Assembly (NCBI RefSeq): GCF_010365785.1 | Contig: NZ_CP048387.1 | Coordinates: 620,001-684,000, forward strand | From: Spiroplasma sp. TIUS-1 | Lineage (GTDB): Bacteria; Bacillota_I; Bacilli_A; Mycoplasmatales; Mycoplasmataceae | Length of the DNA: 64,000 nt | Reading direction: 5' to 3' | Part shown: positions 12,839 to 25,333 of the stretch, one piece after another | How positions within the stretch are numbered: position 1 is the stretch's first letter | Layout: each line of letters starts with the position of its first letter | Made by a program: the position numbers and the translations under genes | The notes under the pieces: generated by a model | The model's database searches: none | The model's input: only the letters and a program-made list of their open reading frames with translations | Told to the model about the DNA's origin: nothing

Positions 12839-14521
12839 TTATTTTGTAAATAATTTTTTAAGTTCTTCTACTTGTTTTGGTTTATCAACCTTTGGAGCTC
12901 TCTTATCTAGTAATCATGTTTTTGCATAATGAGTTTCACTAACTTTGAACATTGGTGGTTCTTGTTTGTAATCAATCAATAACGCATATGGATTACGAGG
13001 AGCAAATGGATCACCTTTTATTTTTTTAAATAAACTTGGTGGTGTTCCAGAGATTGAATATAGTTCTTCACCTTTTTCACCTAATTGAGGTAATGATGAA
13101 AGTAATGCTCATGTATATGGATGTTGGGGAGTTGAATAAACTTCATTCAATGTTCCATACTCAACAATTTGTCCAGCATACATAACAGCTACTCTATCTG
13201 CAATATTTGCTACAACCCCTAAGTCATGAGTAATAAAGATAATAGTAAATTTGTATTCTTTTTGTAATTCTTTAATAAGTTTTAAAATTTGAGCTTGAAT
13301 TGTTACATCAAGTGCAGTTGTTGGTTCATCACATAATAATATGTTTGGACGACAAGCAAGTGCAATTGCTATAACAACTCTTTGTCTCATACCACCTGAG
13401 TACTTTCCAGGAACGTCATTATAACGTTTATCAGCGTCTTTAATACCAACTTTAGTTAGTAATTCAATTGCTTCTTTTTTAGCTTCAAAACGTGATAATC
13501 CTCTATGTTTAATTAACACCTCTGATATCTGATAACCTACAGTTAATAGTGGGTTTAATGAAGTCATAGGATCTTGGAAAATAGTTGCAATTGTAGCACC
13601 ACGTAAATTTGTAATTGATTTTCTTGTGTCTTTTCTTCTTTTATAACTTGAATGCTTCATAAACTTTCAGTTGTAAATTGAAGTTTCATATAATTCTTTA
13701 TCTATTGGTTTAGAACCAATGATTGAATCTTCAAATATTTTCTTTAATTTTATTTCTATTGGTTTTAAGTCTTTGTAGTCAAAATATTCTTTAAATATAA
13801 TTTTGTCTTCTTTTGTAAATGGTCTTTTTGCTTTATAAAAGTTTTTTAACTCATCTATAAAGTTACCAATCATTTGTTTGTCACTTCGTGAAATATATCC
13901 AAATCTAACAAGCTGATTTTTTAGTTTATGAATTTTTTCTTCAGCAAGTACAATATGCTTTTGTTTAAATGCTTCTTCAGATGCAACTCTATTTCAAAAT
14001 TCATATCTTTTTAAATCTTTTTTTAATTCTAAAAGATTTAAAGCATCTTTGTTTGATGAATCAAATGATTGTCTCTCTTCTAATAAGTTAATTAACTTCT
14101 GAGTTTTATAAATTTTATCTTTCAAATCTTTTTGTTTTATTTTATTTAGATTTACAATTCTAGCTGCTAATTTTTTGATTTCCAATTTTGACTTTTTAAT
14201 TATTCAAGATCTCATGTTGCTATCCAACATGTTATTATGAAAGTCAACTAAATCTGTTGTTCTTTGAATTTTTGAAGCCTCACCTTCAACTGGCGGATTA
14301 AAAATGATTGAACCACTTTCAATTCATCCGTTGCTTTCAATCATGTTTGTAAAGGTTTTAGTAAATACAGATTTACCAGAACCAGATTCACCAACAAGTG
14401 CAAGTGTTTCACCTTCATAAATATCCAAGTTAATATTTCTGATTGATGTAAGCACTGAACTTCTTACTTTGAAGTTTACAACTAAATCTTTTACAGAAAT
14501 AATAATTCTCTTGTTATCCAT
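12839..14521 (-). CDS. oppD: Oligopeptide ABC transporter ATPase OppD with insertion
   Basis: 560 residues against ~340-360 in Firmicutes. Walker A GESGSGKS is near residue 43. The Q-loop IFQDPMTSLNP is near 316, signature SGGMRQR near 375, Walker B ILLCDEPT near 394, and a C-terminal HPYTWALLS oligopeptide-transporter motif follows. The extra ~220 residues between Walker A and the Q-loop are Lys/Glu-rich and helical, in the same place as the OppF insert. AGGAGG precedes the ATG at 14521. It lies between oppC and oppF with short spacers. Confidence 0.92.
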
Positions 14522-14537
14522 ATTTACCTCCTATTTT

Positions 14538-15647
14538 TTATCTGTGAGTTTTTGGGTCTAAGTAATCGGCAAATGTTTTACCAATTAAGAAGAATACGAT
14601 TGATATTAATGCAATCATTATTAATGGAAAAATTAATAATGAAGGATTTGCTTCTCATTTATTATCAGCTAGAGATAAGTTTAATATCTTACCAAGAGAT
14701 GTATATTTTCTTTCTCCTGCAGAAAGGAATGAGAAACCAAAGTAGTTAAGTGTTGAATCAATTGCAATAGCATTTGGTATTGAAAATGATGCAGTTTGCA
14801 CAATAACTGGTAGGATTCTTGGGAGAATGTTTTTTGTAACAATTTTTCTTCCTGAAGAACCCAATGTAATTGAAGCTGTATTATATTCAGTATTTTTAAC
14901 TAACATAACTTGAACACGAATTGTTGAAGCCAATGCTACTCATGAAGTAATTGAAACGGCAATAATTACAACAAACATACTATTTTTTCATTTTGGATCT
15001 GATGATGTAAAAAGTAAAATTACAATTAATCATAAAACCAATGTTGGAATTAGTGTTAAGAAACGAGTTACTTCAATAAATGCAATATCCAATTTCTTGT
15101 TATAACCTCAAATTGATCCAATAATAATTCCAATAAGAATTTGAATTGATGCAATTATGATCGCAAATAGTAATGTAACTGATGTACCTATTCAAATTGT
15201 AGTTCAGTAGTCTTCACCATAAACACCAAGTCCAAATCAGTGACTCATTGATGGTGCTTTTGATGCATCAGGGAATACTTGAGTTGGGTCATCTGGTAGC
15301 GGTCATGCATTTTTCCCAATTGGGACTATTATTGATAATGCAATTATTGCTAAAAATAATATTGCACAAACTATAAACACTTTAGATTTAAATAGTAATC
15401 CGAATACTGACCCTCAATAACTATATGAGTGAGGATTGATTGTTTCACCCTCATTTTTGTTAACACCAACTAGTGTAAATAATTCACTTTCAGTTAAGTG
15501 TGCAATTTCTAATTTTTTCTTTAAATCAACAACTCGATCATCAACTGCTTCAACGATTTGTTTTTTAGAGAAGTTTTCTTCGATTGTGTGAACTTGATCA
15601 TCTGCATCAAATTCAAAATCATTTTCTCTGTTTTCAAATAAACTCAT
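14538..15647 (-). CDS. oppC: Oligopeptide ABC transporter permease OppC
   Basis: 369 residues: a ~80-residue acidic cytoplasmic N-terminal extension, then about six membrane segments. The binding-protein-dependent transport signature region (around ASTIRVQVMLVKNTEYNTAS and the following loop) should contact the ATPases. The end is DPKTHR, characteristic of OppC/DppC. The start ATG at 15647 has AGGAGG ten bases upstream. It follows oppB and precedes oppD in the operon. Multiple TGA Trp codons fall inside membrane segments, consistent with the recoded genetic code. Confidence 0.9.
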
Positions 15648-15680
15648 TGAGTTGTCCTCCTTTTTTTATATAAATTTTTA

Positions 15681-16907
15681 TTAAGTCAGTTTTACTCGTG
15701 GATCCATTATGGCCATTAGTAAATCTGATATTAGTGAAGTAATAACTCCAAAGAATGAAGCTATAGAAATGTATCCAAGTACAACAAAAATTTCTCTTTG
15801 TGCAACTCCCCCAACAATAAATCTTGACATTCCTGGAATTGATCATTGTTGTTCAGTGAATATTGATGAACCAAAAATTGTTGCAACCAATGCTATTGGA
15901 ATAGTTCTAATAATTCTAATTCCTGCATTTCTAAAAATATGAATATAGAATACTCGCCCTGGTTTCATACCTTTTGATTCTGCAAACTTAGTATAATCAC
16001 TAGTCATCTCATCAACAATATATCTTCTTGTTTCTACAATAACTGTTGGAATATACATTACAACAATTACAAATACTGGAACCATAAATGTTCCTATATC
16101 TCCTGGTGTATATATTGTAGATACACCTGTTATTTTTGAAAAGAATATAAATAACAACATAACAATAACTAGTGGTGGTACACAAATTAGTGTTGCTGAT
16201 GAACCATTTAATACGTTATCAATTCATTTACCCTTATTCTTAGCAGCTGTAATTCCCAATGGGATTCCAATTATGTAAGTTAATGACAAGGCTGTAAATC
16301 CAAACGCAAATGATATTGGCATAGCTTTTGCAAATAAATCCCCAACATTTGAAACGAACGGTTGACCAAATGAGTTAGTAAATACTACTCCAAAAAACAT
16401 ACGAGTTGTAAGAACTTGCCCTGTTGGTGTACCCTCATTTAAATCAATAATAGTTATATTTTTTTCAAAGAAAGGCAATATATTATAAAAATAATTTCAA
16501 ATTTGGTTAAAAACTGATCCTGTAAGTCCAACTGATTTCTTTCTATTTGCAATTAAGTTATAGTACTCTTCTGTACCTGGTTTAATTGGTGATTTATCAG
16601 TTAAATCTGATACATAAGTTGTATCAGGAGTAACCATTATAAGTAGTAAAAATATAATCGAAATAGCAACTATCAATGTTAATAAAGAGAAGAAAATTCT
16701 CTTTAAAGAATAAAACAGCAATGGACGTTTTGCATTAAACTCGACCATTGCTCCTCTTGAAGAAATAAACATAGATTTAATTTTGCTGGCTGTCGCGCCT
16801 TTTGGTTTGAGTTTTTGATTAACATTTAAGTCCATAATAAATGAATCTACGTCGATTGAACGTGCTTCATCAAATTCTATTGTAGACATTTTTTTAGTAT
16901 TTTCCAT
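15681..16907 (-). CDS. oppB: Oligopeptide ABC transporter permease OppB, first gene of opp operon
   Basis: 408 residues. A ~70-residue cytoplasmic N-terminus precedes the first membrane segment (~76-96). An extracytoplasmic loop follows, then the permease core with the EAA-like loop (YTKFAESKGMKPGRVFYIHI). It ends in AIMDPRVKLT, the usual OppB ending. GGAGG lies just before the ATG at 16907. A short inverted repeat, TGCAC/GTGCA with a seven-base spacer (16919-16935), lies immediately before the ribosome-binding site and could form a hairpin in the mRNA leader. It forms the channel with OppC. Confidence 0.92.
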
Positions 16908-16918
16908 GATTCCTCCAT

Positions 16919-16935
16919 TGCACAAAAACAGTGCA
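16919..16935 (-). promoter_or_regulatory. Small inverted repeat in the opp leader
   Basis: TGCAC and GTGCA flank seven bases directly upstream of the oppB Shine-Dalgarno. It could be an operator or a small mRNA hairpin influencing translation. Role unproven. Confidence 0.3.
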
Positions 16936-17062
16936 CTTATTTATATATTATGTTATGTATTAAATTAATTTGCTTTTAAAAAATTGGGTTGTATATAAAA
17001 TAGTAGTTATATATATATTGTATATAATTAATTTAAAAAGATATATTTTTTGTGGAGTTAAA

Positions 17063-17521
17063 TTGAAAAAAGAAAATAAATACAAAAAGTTAAAACAAGA
17101 CACAATGCAACTTCATAAGCTTGAATTGGAAAGAAAAATGGAACTACAAAAAAAGAGTGAAATTAATGAAGGTTATCGTGAGTATAAACGTATTTCATTC
17201 TTTCAATGATGAGACTGACTAATAATTATTCTCTTACCTTGAGCTATCTTTGGAATAATTTTAGGTATTGGATTTGCAATAGATAATGTTAAATTTATGG
17301 AGTACGTTTTACTTTTAACTGGTCTTGCAATTATATTTTGTTGAATCATATTGTCTTGAAGAAATAATAAATCATCTGCTGAATACTATAATGATTCACG
17401 AAAAAGATATTCTAAAATATATGATGCTGAACATGCAATGGATAGAAAAATTAGAATAATGACTCTAACTACTGGAATCATTGTTGCACTATCTTCTTTA
17501 ATAGTTTTTTTTGCAATGTAA
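17063..17521 (+). CDS. Small two-TM membrane protein
   Basis: 152 residues if started at TTG 17063, which has GGAG five bases upstream; an ATG at 17105 is the alternative. The N-terminal ~45 residues are charged and helical (KLELERKMELQKK). Two hydrophobic segments follow (~53-75 and ~82-100), then a charged stretch and a third hydrophobic C-terminal segment. No family is recognised. It is divergent from the opp operon and convergent with the ABC exporter, sharing a bidirectional terminator with the latter. Several TGA codons are Trp. Confidence 0.6.
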
Positions 17522-17557
17522 AAATAAAACCACACCGTTGAGTGTGGTTTTATTTTT
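17521..17557. terminator. Bidirectional terminator between convergent genes
   Basis: ACCACAC pairs with GTGTGGT, extended by flanking A and T runs that give U tracts in both directions. It serves the plus-strand gene ending at 17521 and the ABC exporter ending at 17556. Confidence 0.85.
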
Positions 17558-19451
17558 AAGACATTAATCCAGCTTTATATAATTTTTGGAAATGACCTGG
17601 TTTATTTTTCAATTCATTAAACGTACCAATTTGTACAATACCTGCCCCATTTGCACCTAAAACAATAATTTTATCTACGTTCTTAATAGTAGATAGTCTA
17701 TGTGCAATAGTTACAGATGTTCTTCCAATCATTAAATCATCTAATTTAGCTTGAATTTCCTTTTCAACAATGTTATCTAAAGCTGAAGTGGCTTCATCAA
17801 GAATTAAAACTTTAGGATTTTTTAAGAACATTCTAGCAATAACAAGACGTTGTTTTTGTCCACCAGATAACATAAATCCACGTTCACCTAAAATAGTTTC
17901 ATAGCCATCAGGTCATGTTTGAATTAGATCATGTAATTCTGCTTTCTTCGCGGCTTCAATAACTTCTTCATCAGTTGCATTAAATCTACCATATCTAATA
18001 TTTTCATATACATCTCCATATAGAATTTGAGGATCTTGCTCAACATATCCAATGTGATATAGGTAACTTGCTAAATTTAAATCCCTTAAATCATGTTCAC
18101 CATTAATGATAATTTGTCCTGATGAAACATCATAAAATCTTAATAATAATTTAGCTATAGTAGATTTACCTGATCCAGTTTCCCCAACGAAAGCATATGA
18201 TTTTCCTTCTTCAAATACAAAGTCAAATTTAGGTAAAACAACTTTTTGTGGTTTTTCAGGATATCTGAATTCAATATTTTTAAATTCAATATTTCCATCA
18301 ATTGATGCAATTTTAATTCCATCGTTGTAATGTGGGTCCATTATTGACTTTGCACCAATAGCATCATTAACACGTTTAGCGGCAACAGATGCTTGAGCCA
18401 ACCCAAACAATGAGTTCAATATTTGAAATAATGGTCCAATTAATATACCTTGTGCTAAATTAAAGGCTGCAAAGTTATTATCAAAATATGATGGTGTTGG
18501 ATTAATAACACCAAAAATAATAATTGATGCCAACACTGAAGAAAACTGAATAACTACAACTCCAGCAAATAATGTTGTTAACATAATTGCTTGTGCGCGA
18601 CCTACGAATTTGGCTCTTCTATAAAATTCTTTATGAACTTCTTTAAATCTATCAGTTTCGTATTGTTCTGTTCCAGTTGCTTTAATTAACCTAACTGTTG
18701 CAACCCTGTCAGTTACATCTCCATTAATATTAGTAATAGCTTCTCTCACTTTTTCTACACGTTTTCGAGTTACAGCAAAAGCAACTAACATTGCTAATAA
18801 AATCAGCAGTAGCATAGAGAACGGAACAAGTGCAACTTGTCATGCAAATGTAAACATCATTACTGTTCCAGCTAGTAATTCTAATGCTGAAATACCAAAT
18901 TGCATAGGTACTTGTACAGCTTGATCACTTACAATCTGAGTATCAGAAATAACTTTAGTTAATATCTCACCTATTTTTTTATCTGAATAATATGAAATAT
19001 CTTGTCTAACTAAAGCTTCTAAACTTTTATTTCTTAAATCTATTTCAATTCTTCTACCTACCATGAACGCCATGTAATCAAATACATATGATGTCATAGT
19101 AAAAACGATTACTAAACAAACAGCAATTATTGTAAGACCTTGTCACTTTAAATGTCAAAAACCCAAAGTTAATTTATCTAATAATTCTTGTTGTGCTGAT
19201 GCGACATCCTTAATGGAACTATCATTTGGAATAAAGTTATAGTATCTAATCGACACTGTCATTTGATATGTTATTAAAGGTAATAACAATGCTGTACCAG
19301 CAAACACAAACATCATAAAGAATATTGGTACTGTTAACCTTCAGTATTTTTTGTAATAAAGAACAATAGTTTGCATAAACTGCTTTTGAGCAGCTTTCGC
19401 CTCTTCTTTGTTTTTAACTATTACTTCTTCAGGCACACTATAATCTTGCAT
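17556..19451 (-). CDS. ABC exporter, fused membrane and ATPase domains
   Basis: 631 residues with a six-helix transmembrane domain (~residues 40-345) followed by a nucleotide-binding domain. Visible are Walker [11 protein letters not shown]-loop VEQDPQ, signature LSGGQKQR, Walker B VLILDEAT and a switch His in AHRLS. This is the type I exporter layout of the MdlB/MsbA/BmrA family, which works as a homodimer or with a second half-transporter. No partner gene is adjacent, so a homodimer is likely. GGAGG precedes the ATG at 19451. The substrate is not evident; lipid, drug and peptide are all possible. Confidence 0.9.
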
Positions 19452-19492
19452 ATGACCTCCATATTCATTTAATTATAGCAAGATTAAAAATA

Positions 19493-20356
19493 TTAGTTAA
19501 ATTTAATATGTTGATTTAATTTTAAGAACACCGGAATTATCATTAAAGTCACAGTGTAATCTATCAATAAGTTAGGTATATTGAATATTATTGCAAATAA
19601 TACTACGTTATACCCTTCTCATGCATATTGAAATCAGTAAATTGAACTTGCCATTACTCGAAATATAAATGATAACATTCAAGGAATTGTAGCTATTAAT
19701 ATAGTTGTATTAATAGTGCTTATTTTTGATGTACTGTTTACTTTAAATAATGCTCCTAAACTTGGTACAAGTAGTACTAAAAAGTATTCAAGAGTTCATT
19801 GACCAAATGCAATAACAGTTGGAGCAAACATTAAAGATGATACTCCAGCAATTATTCCTAACATGAATGCATATCTAAATCTTAAAAATATTGTAGAAGC
19901 AAACAAAGGTATAAATTTAACGGATATTGATGCTCCAATTGGTAAACTTGGGATAAACATATTCACAGTTGAAAATATCCAAAATAGTGCTAAGAAGATT
20001 GATGTTAATACTAATTCTCTAATATTTGTTCAATTTGTATTATGAGAAAAATCAGGTTCAAATTTTTCTTTGTTTTTTAATAATTCAAAACTTTCAAAAC
20101 TTAAAGCTAATATCCACATACCAATATTTAAAATATTGTTTTTAATATCAAGTATAGTTTGGACTAGATTTAAAATCATTATCATGATTCAAAATCCAGC
20201 AAATGTAGAAAGAAAAACAACATACATTGTAGTAGAAGCACTACCTGTTTTATTTTCCATTAGATATCTACTTAAAAAATAAGTACCAATTATTAATAAA
20301 ATTATTCTTATGTTTATTAAAGTTATATTTATAAATAAAAAACGTCTTTCGTTCAT
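19493..20356 (-). CDS. thiT: ECF transporter S component, thiamine-specific (ThiT-like)
   Basis: 287 residues and strongly hydrophobic. The core (~residues 110-285) has the ECF S-component pattern of about six helices, with a positively charged lead-in (NIRELVLTSIFLALFW) and a FGQWTLEYFLVLLVPSLGAL stretch resembling the ThiT region with aromatic thiamine-binding residues. The N-terminal ~100 residues are an extra hydrophobic extension. The specificity call rests largely on the TPP riboswitch directly upstream (20397-20469). S components use shared EcfA/EcfT modules, which are not in this window. GGAG lies six bases before the ATG. Several Trp residues are TGA-encoded. Confidence 0.75.
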
Positions 20357-20396
20357 AAGGGGCTCCATAACAAAAAAGACATCGTTAAAATATGTT

Positions 20397-20469
20397 AGGA
20401 CTTCCTACGCTTGCATTACCAAGATCAGGTTCTAAGAGTATTTCTCAAGCTTTCGCTACCTCTGCCTTT
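20397..20469 (-). ncRNA. TPP riboswitch
   Basis: On the minus strand the conserved THI-box elements appear in order: an AGAGGTAGC element, CTTGAGAAATAC, then AGAACCTGATCTTGG, TAATGCAAGCGTAGGAAGTC. This matches the core of the thiamine pyrophosphate aptamer. It lies 40 bases upstream of the ThiT-like gene and on its strand. The mechanism is not clear: no strong terminator is visible, so control of ribosome access at the GGAGCCCC site is possible. Confidence 0.88.
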
Positions 20470-20503
20470 TTTATTATTATATACTACATATATGAGGTGA
20501 TAA

Positions 20504-20986
20504 ATGATTTATTACAAGGTTAAATTTATTTGAAATAAATTTGAAATTATTGCTCTTTTAACTAAAGAAAACAAGATCGCATTCATAGGATTATCAAATC
20601 CATATTATGATTCTTTAAATGAATTTAAAGATATTTTAGAAATTGAAGATAAGGATAAGATTGAGTTTGTCAAAACAAAATTAGATAGTTTTGAAAGTAA
20701 GTCATATATATTTAATGAAAGCGATTTCTATCTTGAATATCTTTCAGATAATACTAAATATATTTATAAAGAACTTACAAAAATTGACTATGGTAATTAT
20801 TTGACTTATGGTGAATTTGCTAAATTAATTGGACAAGAAAAAGCTGTTAGATCAATTGCTACAAAAATTGGTAAAAACCCTATTGCGCTTTTAATTCCCT
20901 GTCACAGAATAATTAGCTCTAATAAAGCTGTTAAATACAGATATGGGTCAAAAACAAAGAATGAATTAATTAATAATAAATTATAA
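20504..20986 (+). CDS. ogt: Methylated-DNA--protein-cysteine methyltransferase
   Basis: 160 residues. The C-terminal domain carries the hallmark IPCHRII motif (Cys ~136), which holds the alkyl-acceptor cysteine. It is preceded by the DNA-binding helix region TYGEFAKLIGQEKAVRSIAT and the NPIALLIPCHR stretch. The protein repairs O6-alkylguanine by irreversible transfer of the alkyl group to itself. The N-terminal ~70 residues are the variable ribonuclease-H-like domain. The usual ending after the active site is somewhat shortened. GAGGTGA precedes the ATG. It is an isolated gene between the TPP-controlled gene and gapA. Confidence 0.88.
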
Positions 20987-21015
20987 AACATCAGTTTAAC
21001 ACTGATGTTTTATTT
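20985..21015. terminator. Terminator after ogt
   Basis: AAACATCAGT pairs with ACTGATGTTT around a five-base loop, followed by T residues in the plus direction. Confidence 0.8.
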
Positions 21016-21026
21016 ATATAAATTTA

Positions 21027-21058
21027 CAAAAAAAATATCAGCTAATGCTGATATTTTT
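21027..21058 (-). terminator. Terminator of gapA
   Basis: AAAAATATCAGC pairs with GCTGATATTTTT around TAAT, just after the gapA stop on the minus strand. It is back to back with the ogt terminator. Confidence 0.8.
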
Positions 21059-21067
21059 AAGGTTTTA

Positions 21068-22081
<1,014 letters not shown>

Positions 22082-22194
22082 TTTTTTGCTCCTGTGTTAT
22101 ATATGTTAATCAAACGGTAAGTTCGAGTACTTATCTATTATACTACTTTGATTAATAAAATAAAATAGTAAATTATTCATAGTAATATTTGTAA

Positions 22195-23079
22195 TTATCT
22201 TCTAGATTTACCCAACATTTCTACTTCATTAACTAAACCTTTAATACGATCAACAATTCTTTCTGCACTAACCATCTCATCTTCTTGAGATTGCTTTGAA
22301 TCATAAACTGTTGAATATTTATTTCTTAATTTAGTCAAATTTAAATTTGAACTAAAGAAAGTTAATAATTTATGTGAATATCTATAATCAATTATATTAA
22401 ATAATATTTCATCTCTTTTTCAAGTAGTCGGTTTTTCTTCCCCAACATCATCTAAAAATAATACTTCTGCATATTTACACATGTTAAGAGTGTTTTTAGA
22501 TTTTATCTCAGCAAACATTTCATCATGTGCTTTAGTTGTTAGTGTTAATGTTTTGATGAAAACAACCTTTTTACCTTTTTGTAAAAAACGATTTGCAGTT
22601 ACTTTTAAAAATTCAGTCTTACCAACACCAACCTTTCCATAAATATAAATTCCCTTATTAACTTTCATTCCATCTTCAACTTTTTTTGCAATAGCTGCAA
22701 TATTTTTTGAATTAGTTTCTGATACCTTGCTTTCACTTAAAATTAATTCTTTAATTGATTTAAACTTTGTATCTAAGCTAATGTCTGAAAAGATTAAATT
22801 TTGGTTTTGAAAATAATTAGGATGATCATTTAAGTAATGAATGCATGGAACAAATGTTGTGTAAAATTGTGAATTTTGAAAATAAAGATCAAGCTGTTTA
22901 CCTTTGATATTTTGTTCACACTTATCAATGCCACCATTATTTTTACATTCTTTATGTTGACTAATAAATCTGTTCAAAGTCGTAAGATCATATTCAACAA
23001 ATTCGTCACTTACTTTATTTTCAATAATTATTTTTTTAATTATTGAATTTTTTTTCACTTGGTCAATTGTATATTTCAT
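22195..23079 (-). CDS. dnaI: Primosomal helicase loader DnaI-like AAA+ ATPase
   Basis: 294 residues. The N-terminal half has cysteine/histidine residues around CKNNGGIDKCEQ and PCIHYLND, fitting the zinc-bound helicase-interaction domain of DnaI. The C-terminal AAA+ part has Walker A YGKVGVGKTEF and Walker B VLFLDDVGEE. It should load the replicative helicase at the origin. It starts four bases after the end of dnaB, and this pairing supports the assignment, as the two genes are linked in Firmicutes. Confidence 0.88.
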
Positions 23080-23082
23080 ATA

Positions 23083-24348
23083 CTAATTTTCCCCAAGCAT
23101 TTTTTTCATCTCTTCATCTGAGATACCCAATGGATCATTGTACGGAACATCCATTGGTGTTGACATAGATAGTTCACGTTGGTTTTTAGTAAATACATTA
23201 AATTTTGTTTTTTCTTTAATTGATTTCAAGAATTTGTGTGCTTCTTCAATTGTGTCAATTCCGTTTGCTACAAAAGTATCAGCAATTTTAAAAATGTAAT
23301 TTGCAACAATTTTATTATCATTTTTAGAAGATGAATAAGACATTAAGATATTTATTAATCCATCTTTCAACATATATTTAGCACGTAATAAATCAATCAT
23401 ATTCTTAACTGAATTCATGTTATTTAACTTACCTGCAATTGCAGCAGCATATTCAAGTGAATCAGTTTCAACCATTGTCTTAATAGCTTCTTGTTCTTTT
23501 GATTCTTTATCTGAGTTTGTAGATTTAGAACGCATTGTTCATTGTTCTTCTAATATTTGAATTTCAGTATGTAAAGTTTTTTCATTTAATGGAATATCTC
23601 TTTCATTCATAGAATTCAAAATATCAAACATATCACTTACTTCAATTAATGAAAAGTTTCTAAATGCTGAAATAATAAGTTTTTTATATTTTCTCTTTTT
23701 AGATTGAAGAATTAAGTTTCCTTCAATAATCAATGCGTCAAGTAGTTCATCATATTTTTTGTCTAATAATATAGTTGAATTGTTAACCTTAAGTTTGATT
23801 GCTCTAGCTACATTTTCATCTGATTCATCTAGATCCATATCAAATACATCAAACAGTCTATCTGTTACATCATCTAATTCTTCTGTATTTGAACTAGCTG
23901 AGATAACAGATTTAAACATTGACTTAGTAATGAAGAAATCTTCTTCACCTAGTTTTTTTAATAAAAGTTTGCATAGATTTTCTGAAATGTTTTTTTGTTC
24001 TTCTTCATTGGTTGCACCAAAAAACTGTTCAAAAGTTAAAGGAGCTTTAATTACAAAATTATATTTTTCGGTACCACGGTTCTTCTTAATTTCAATTAAT
24101 CCACATGCTCCTAAAATCTTTCATGACTTACGAGCATCAATTGGATTTAAGTTCATTGAATTTTCTATACGTTTAGATGAAAGTAAAAAATCTGGGGCTG
24201 ATTTTGTAATTTCAGCATCGATTAATAACATGTTATATAGAGAGAAGGCTTCTGCTCCAAGAATTGGAAGATAAAGAGCTGAAAGTGAATTTCTATCTAT
24301 TAAATTTTGATTTGGATATGATAAAATCTTGTATTCAAAATCAGCCAT
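23083..24348 (-). CDS. dnaB: Replication initiation and membrane attachment protein DnaB
   Basis: 421 residues, close to the Bacillus DnaB length. The N-terminal region (YKILSYPNQNLIDRNSLSALYLPILG) and the helical DnaD-like C-terminal domain fit the Firmicute DnaB/DnaD family, which remodels the origin together with DnaI. It is not the replicative helicase, which is called DnaC in Firmicutes. The gene is co-transcribed with dnaI. AAGGAG precedes the ATG. Sequence conservation in this family is low, so the assignment leans on the operon. Confidence 0.82.
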
Positions 24349-24456
24349 TTTTCTTCTCCTTTCGTGTTGTTCTAAAAAGAATATATTACAAAAAAAACAA
24401 AATGGAATAGTTTAAGAAAGTTTGTTTTAATGTATTGAAAATATCCTTTTCTCAAA

Positions 24457-24486
24457 CAAAAAAATGCTTTAAATAAAGCATTTTTG
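24457..24486 (-). terminator. Terminator of the ezrA-mutM operon
   Basis: AAAATGCTTT pairs with AAAGCATTTT and is followed by U residues on the minus strand, downstream of mutM. Confidence 0.75.
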
Positions 24487-24507
24487 AAAGTTACACACTT
24501 ATACACA

Positions 24508-25332
24508 CTATTTTTGGCATACTACACATATATATGTACCTCGTCCATTTACGAACATTTTTGTTACACTATTTCCACAATTTTTACAAGGTTTTTTTTC
24601 ATTAAAATGAACTTTTAAAAACTGTTGATAACCACCTTTGTTGTCCTCAGAAGATTGAAAAGATTTTACAGTTGTTCCACCATATTCTATGGCCTTTTGA
24701 AGTATTATTTGGGAATTATTAATGATATTTTGACATTCCTCTATAGATATTTCATTAGCAGGTCTTGTTGGCAATATTTTACACTCAAATAAAACTTCAT
24801 TTACATAAATATTGCCTAACCCAGCAATAATTGTTTGATCCAATAAAACTGTTTTAACAGCAGTTTTTTTCTTTTGCAATTTATCATATAAATTTTTAGC
24901 TGTTCAATTCTTTGAAATTGCTTCTGGTCCTAACTTTGCAATAAGATCAACATGTTCATATTCATCTTGCTTAAATAAGTGAATTGTTCCAAACTTGCGA
25001 GTATCAAAATACATAAGTTGCGTATTGTCTTCAAAAATAATTTGAACTTCAGTATGTTTTGAAGGAATAGTTTCTAGGTTTGGATAATAAAATCATTTTC
25101 CTTCCATTCTTAGATGGCTGATCATTACATATTCATTAAATTCAAAAATTATGAATTTTGATTTTCTAGATATCTTCTCTATTTTTTGATTTTCTAATGT
25201 TCTTTTAATAGTTTGTTCAGTTGTATTTTGTAATATTTTTTTATAAAAGAAATTCATTTCTTTTATAACCTTATTTTTTATAGTTTTGTTCAATGTACGA
25301 ACAACGGTTTCTACTTCAGGTAATTCAGGCAT
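24508..25332 (-). CDS. mutM: Formamidopyrimidine-DNA glycosylase
   Basis: 274 residues. The N-terminus reads MPELPEVETV, where the proline after Met is the catalytic nucleophile and Glu follows. The H2TH region includes LLDQTIIAGLGNIYVNE, and a C-terminal zinc finger (CKNCG ... CVVCQ) completes the family. It excises oxidised purines such as 8-oxoguanine. It begins one base after the polA stop, so repair polymerase and glycosylase are made together, an arrangement also seen in Firmicutes. Confidence 0.95.
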
Positions 25333-25333
25333 A

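Noticed and set aside
10602-14521. OppD and OppF as frameshifted or fused genes
   Set aside because: Both are single open frames when TGA is Trp, and all ATPase motifs are in order.
20397-20503. TPP element controlling the plus-strand alkyltransferase gene
   Set aside because: The conserved aptamer reads on the minus strand toward the ThiT-like gene.
23759-24274. 171-codon open frame on the plus strand inside dnaB
   Set aside because: It is a shadow of the dnaB coding frame, with Ser/Leu-rich low-complexity translation and no ribosome-binding site.
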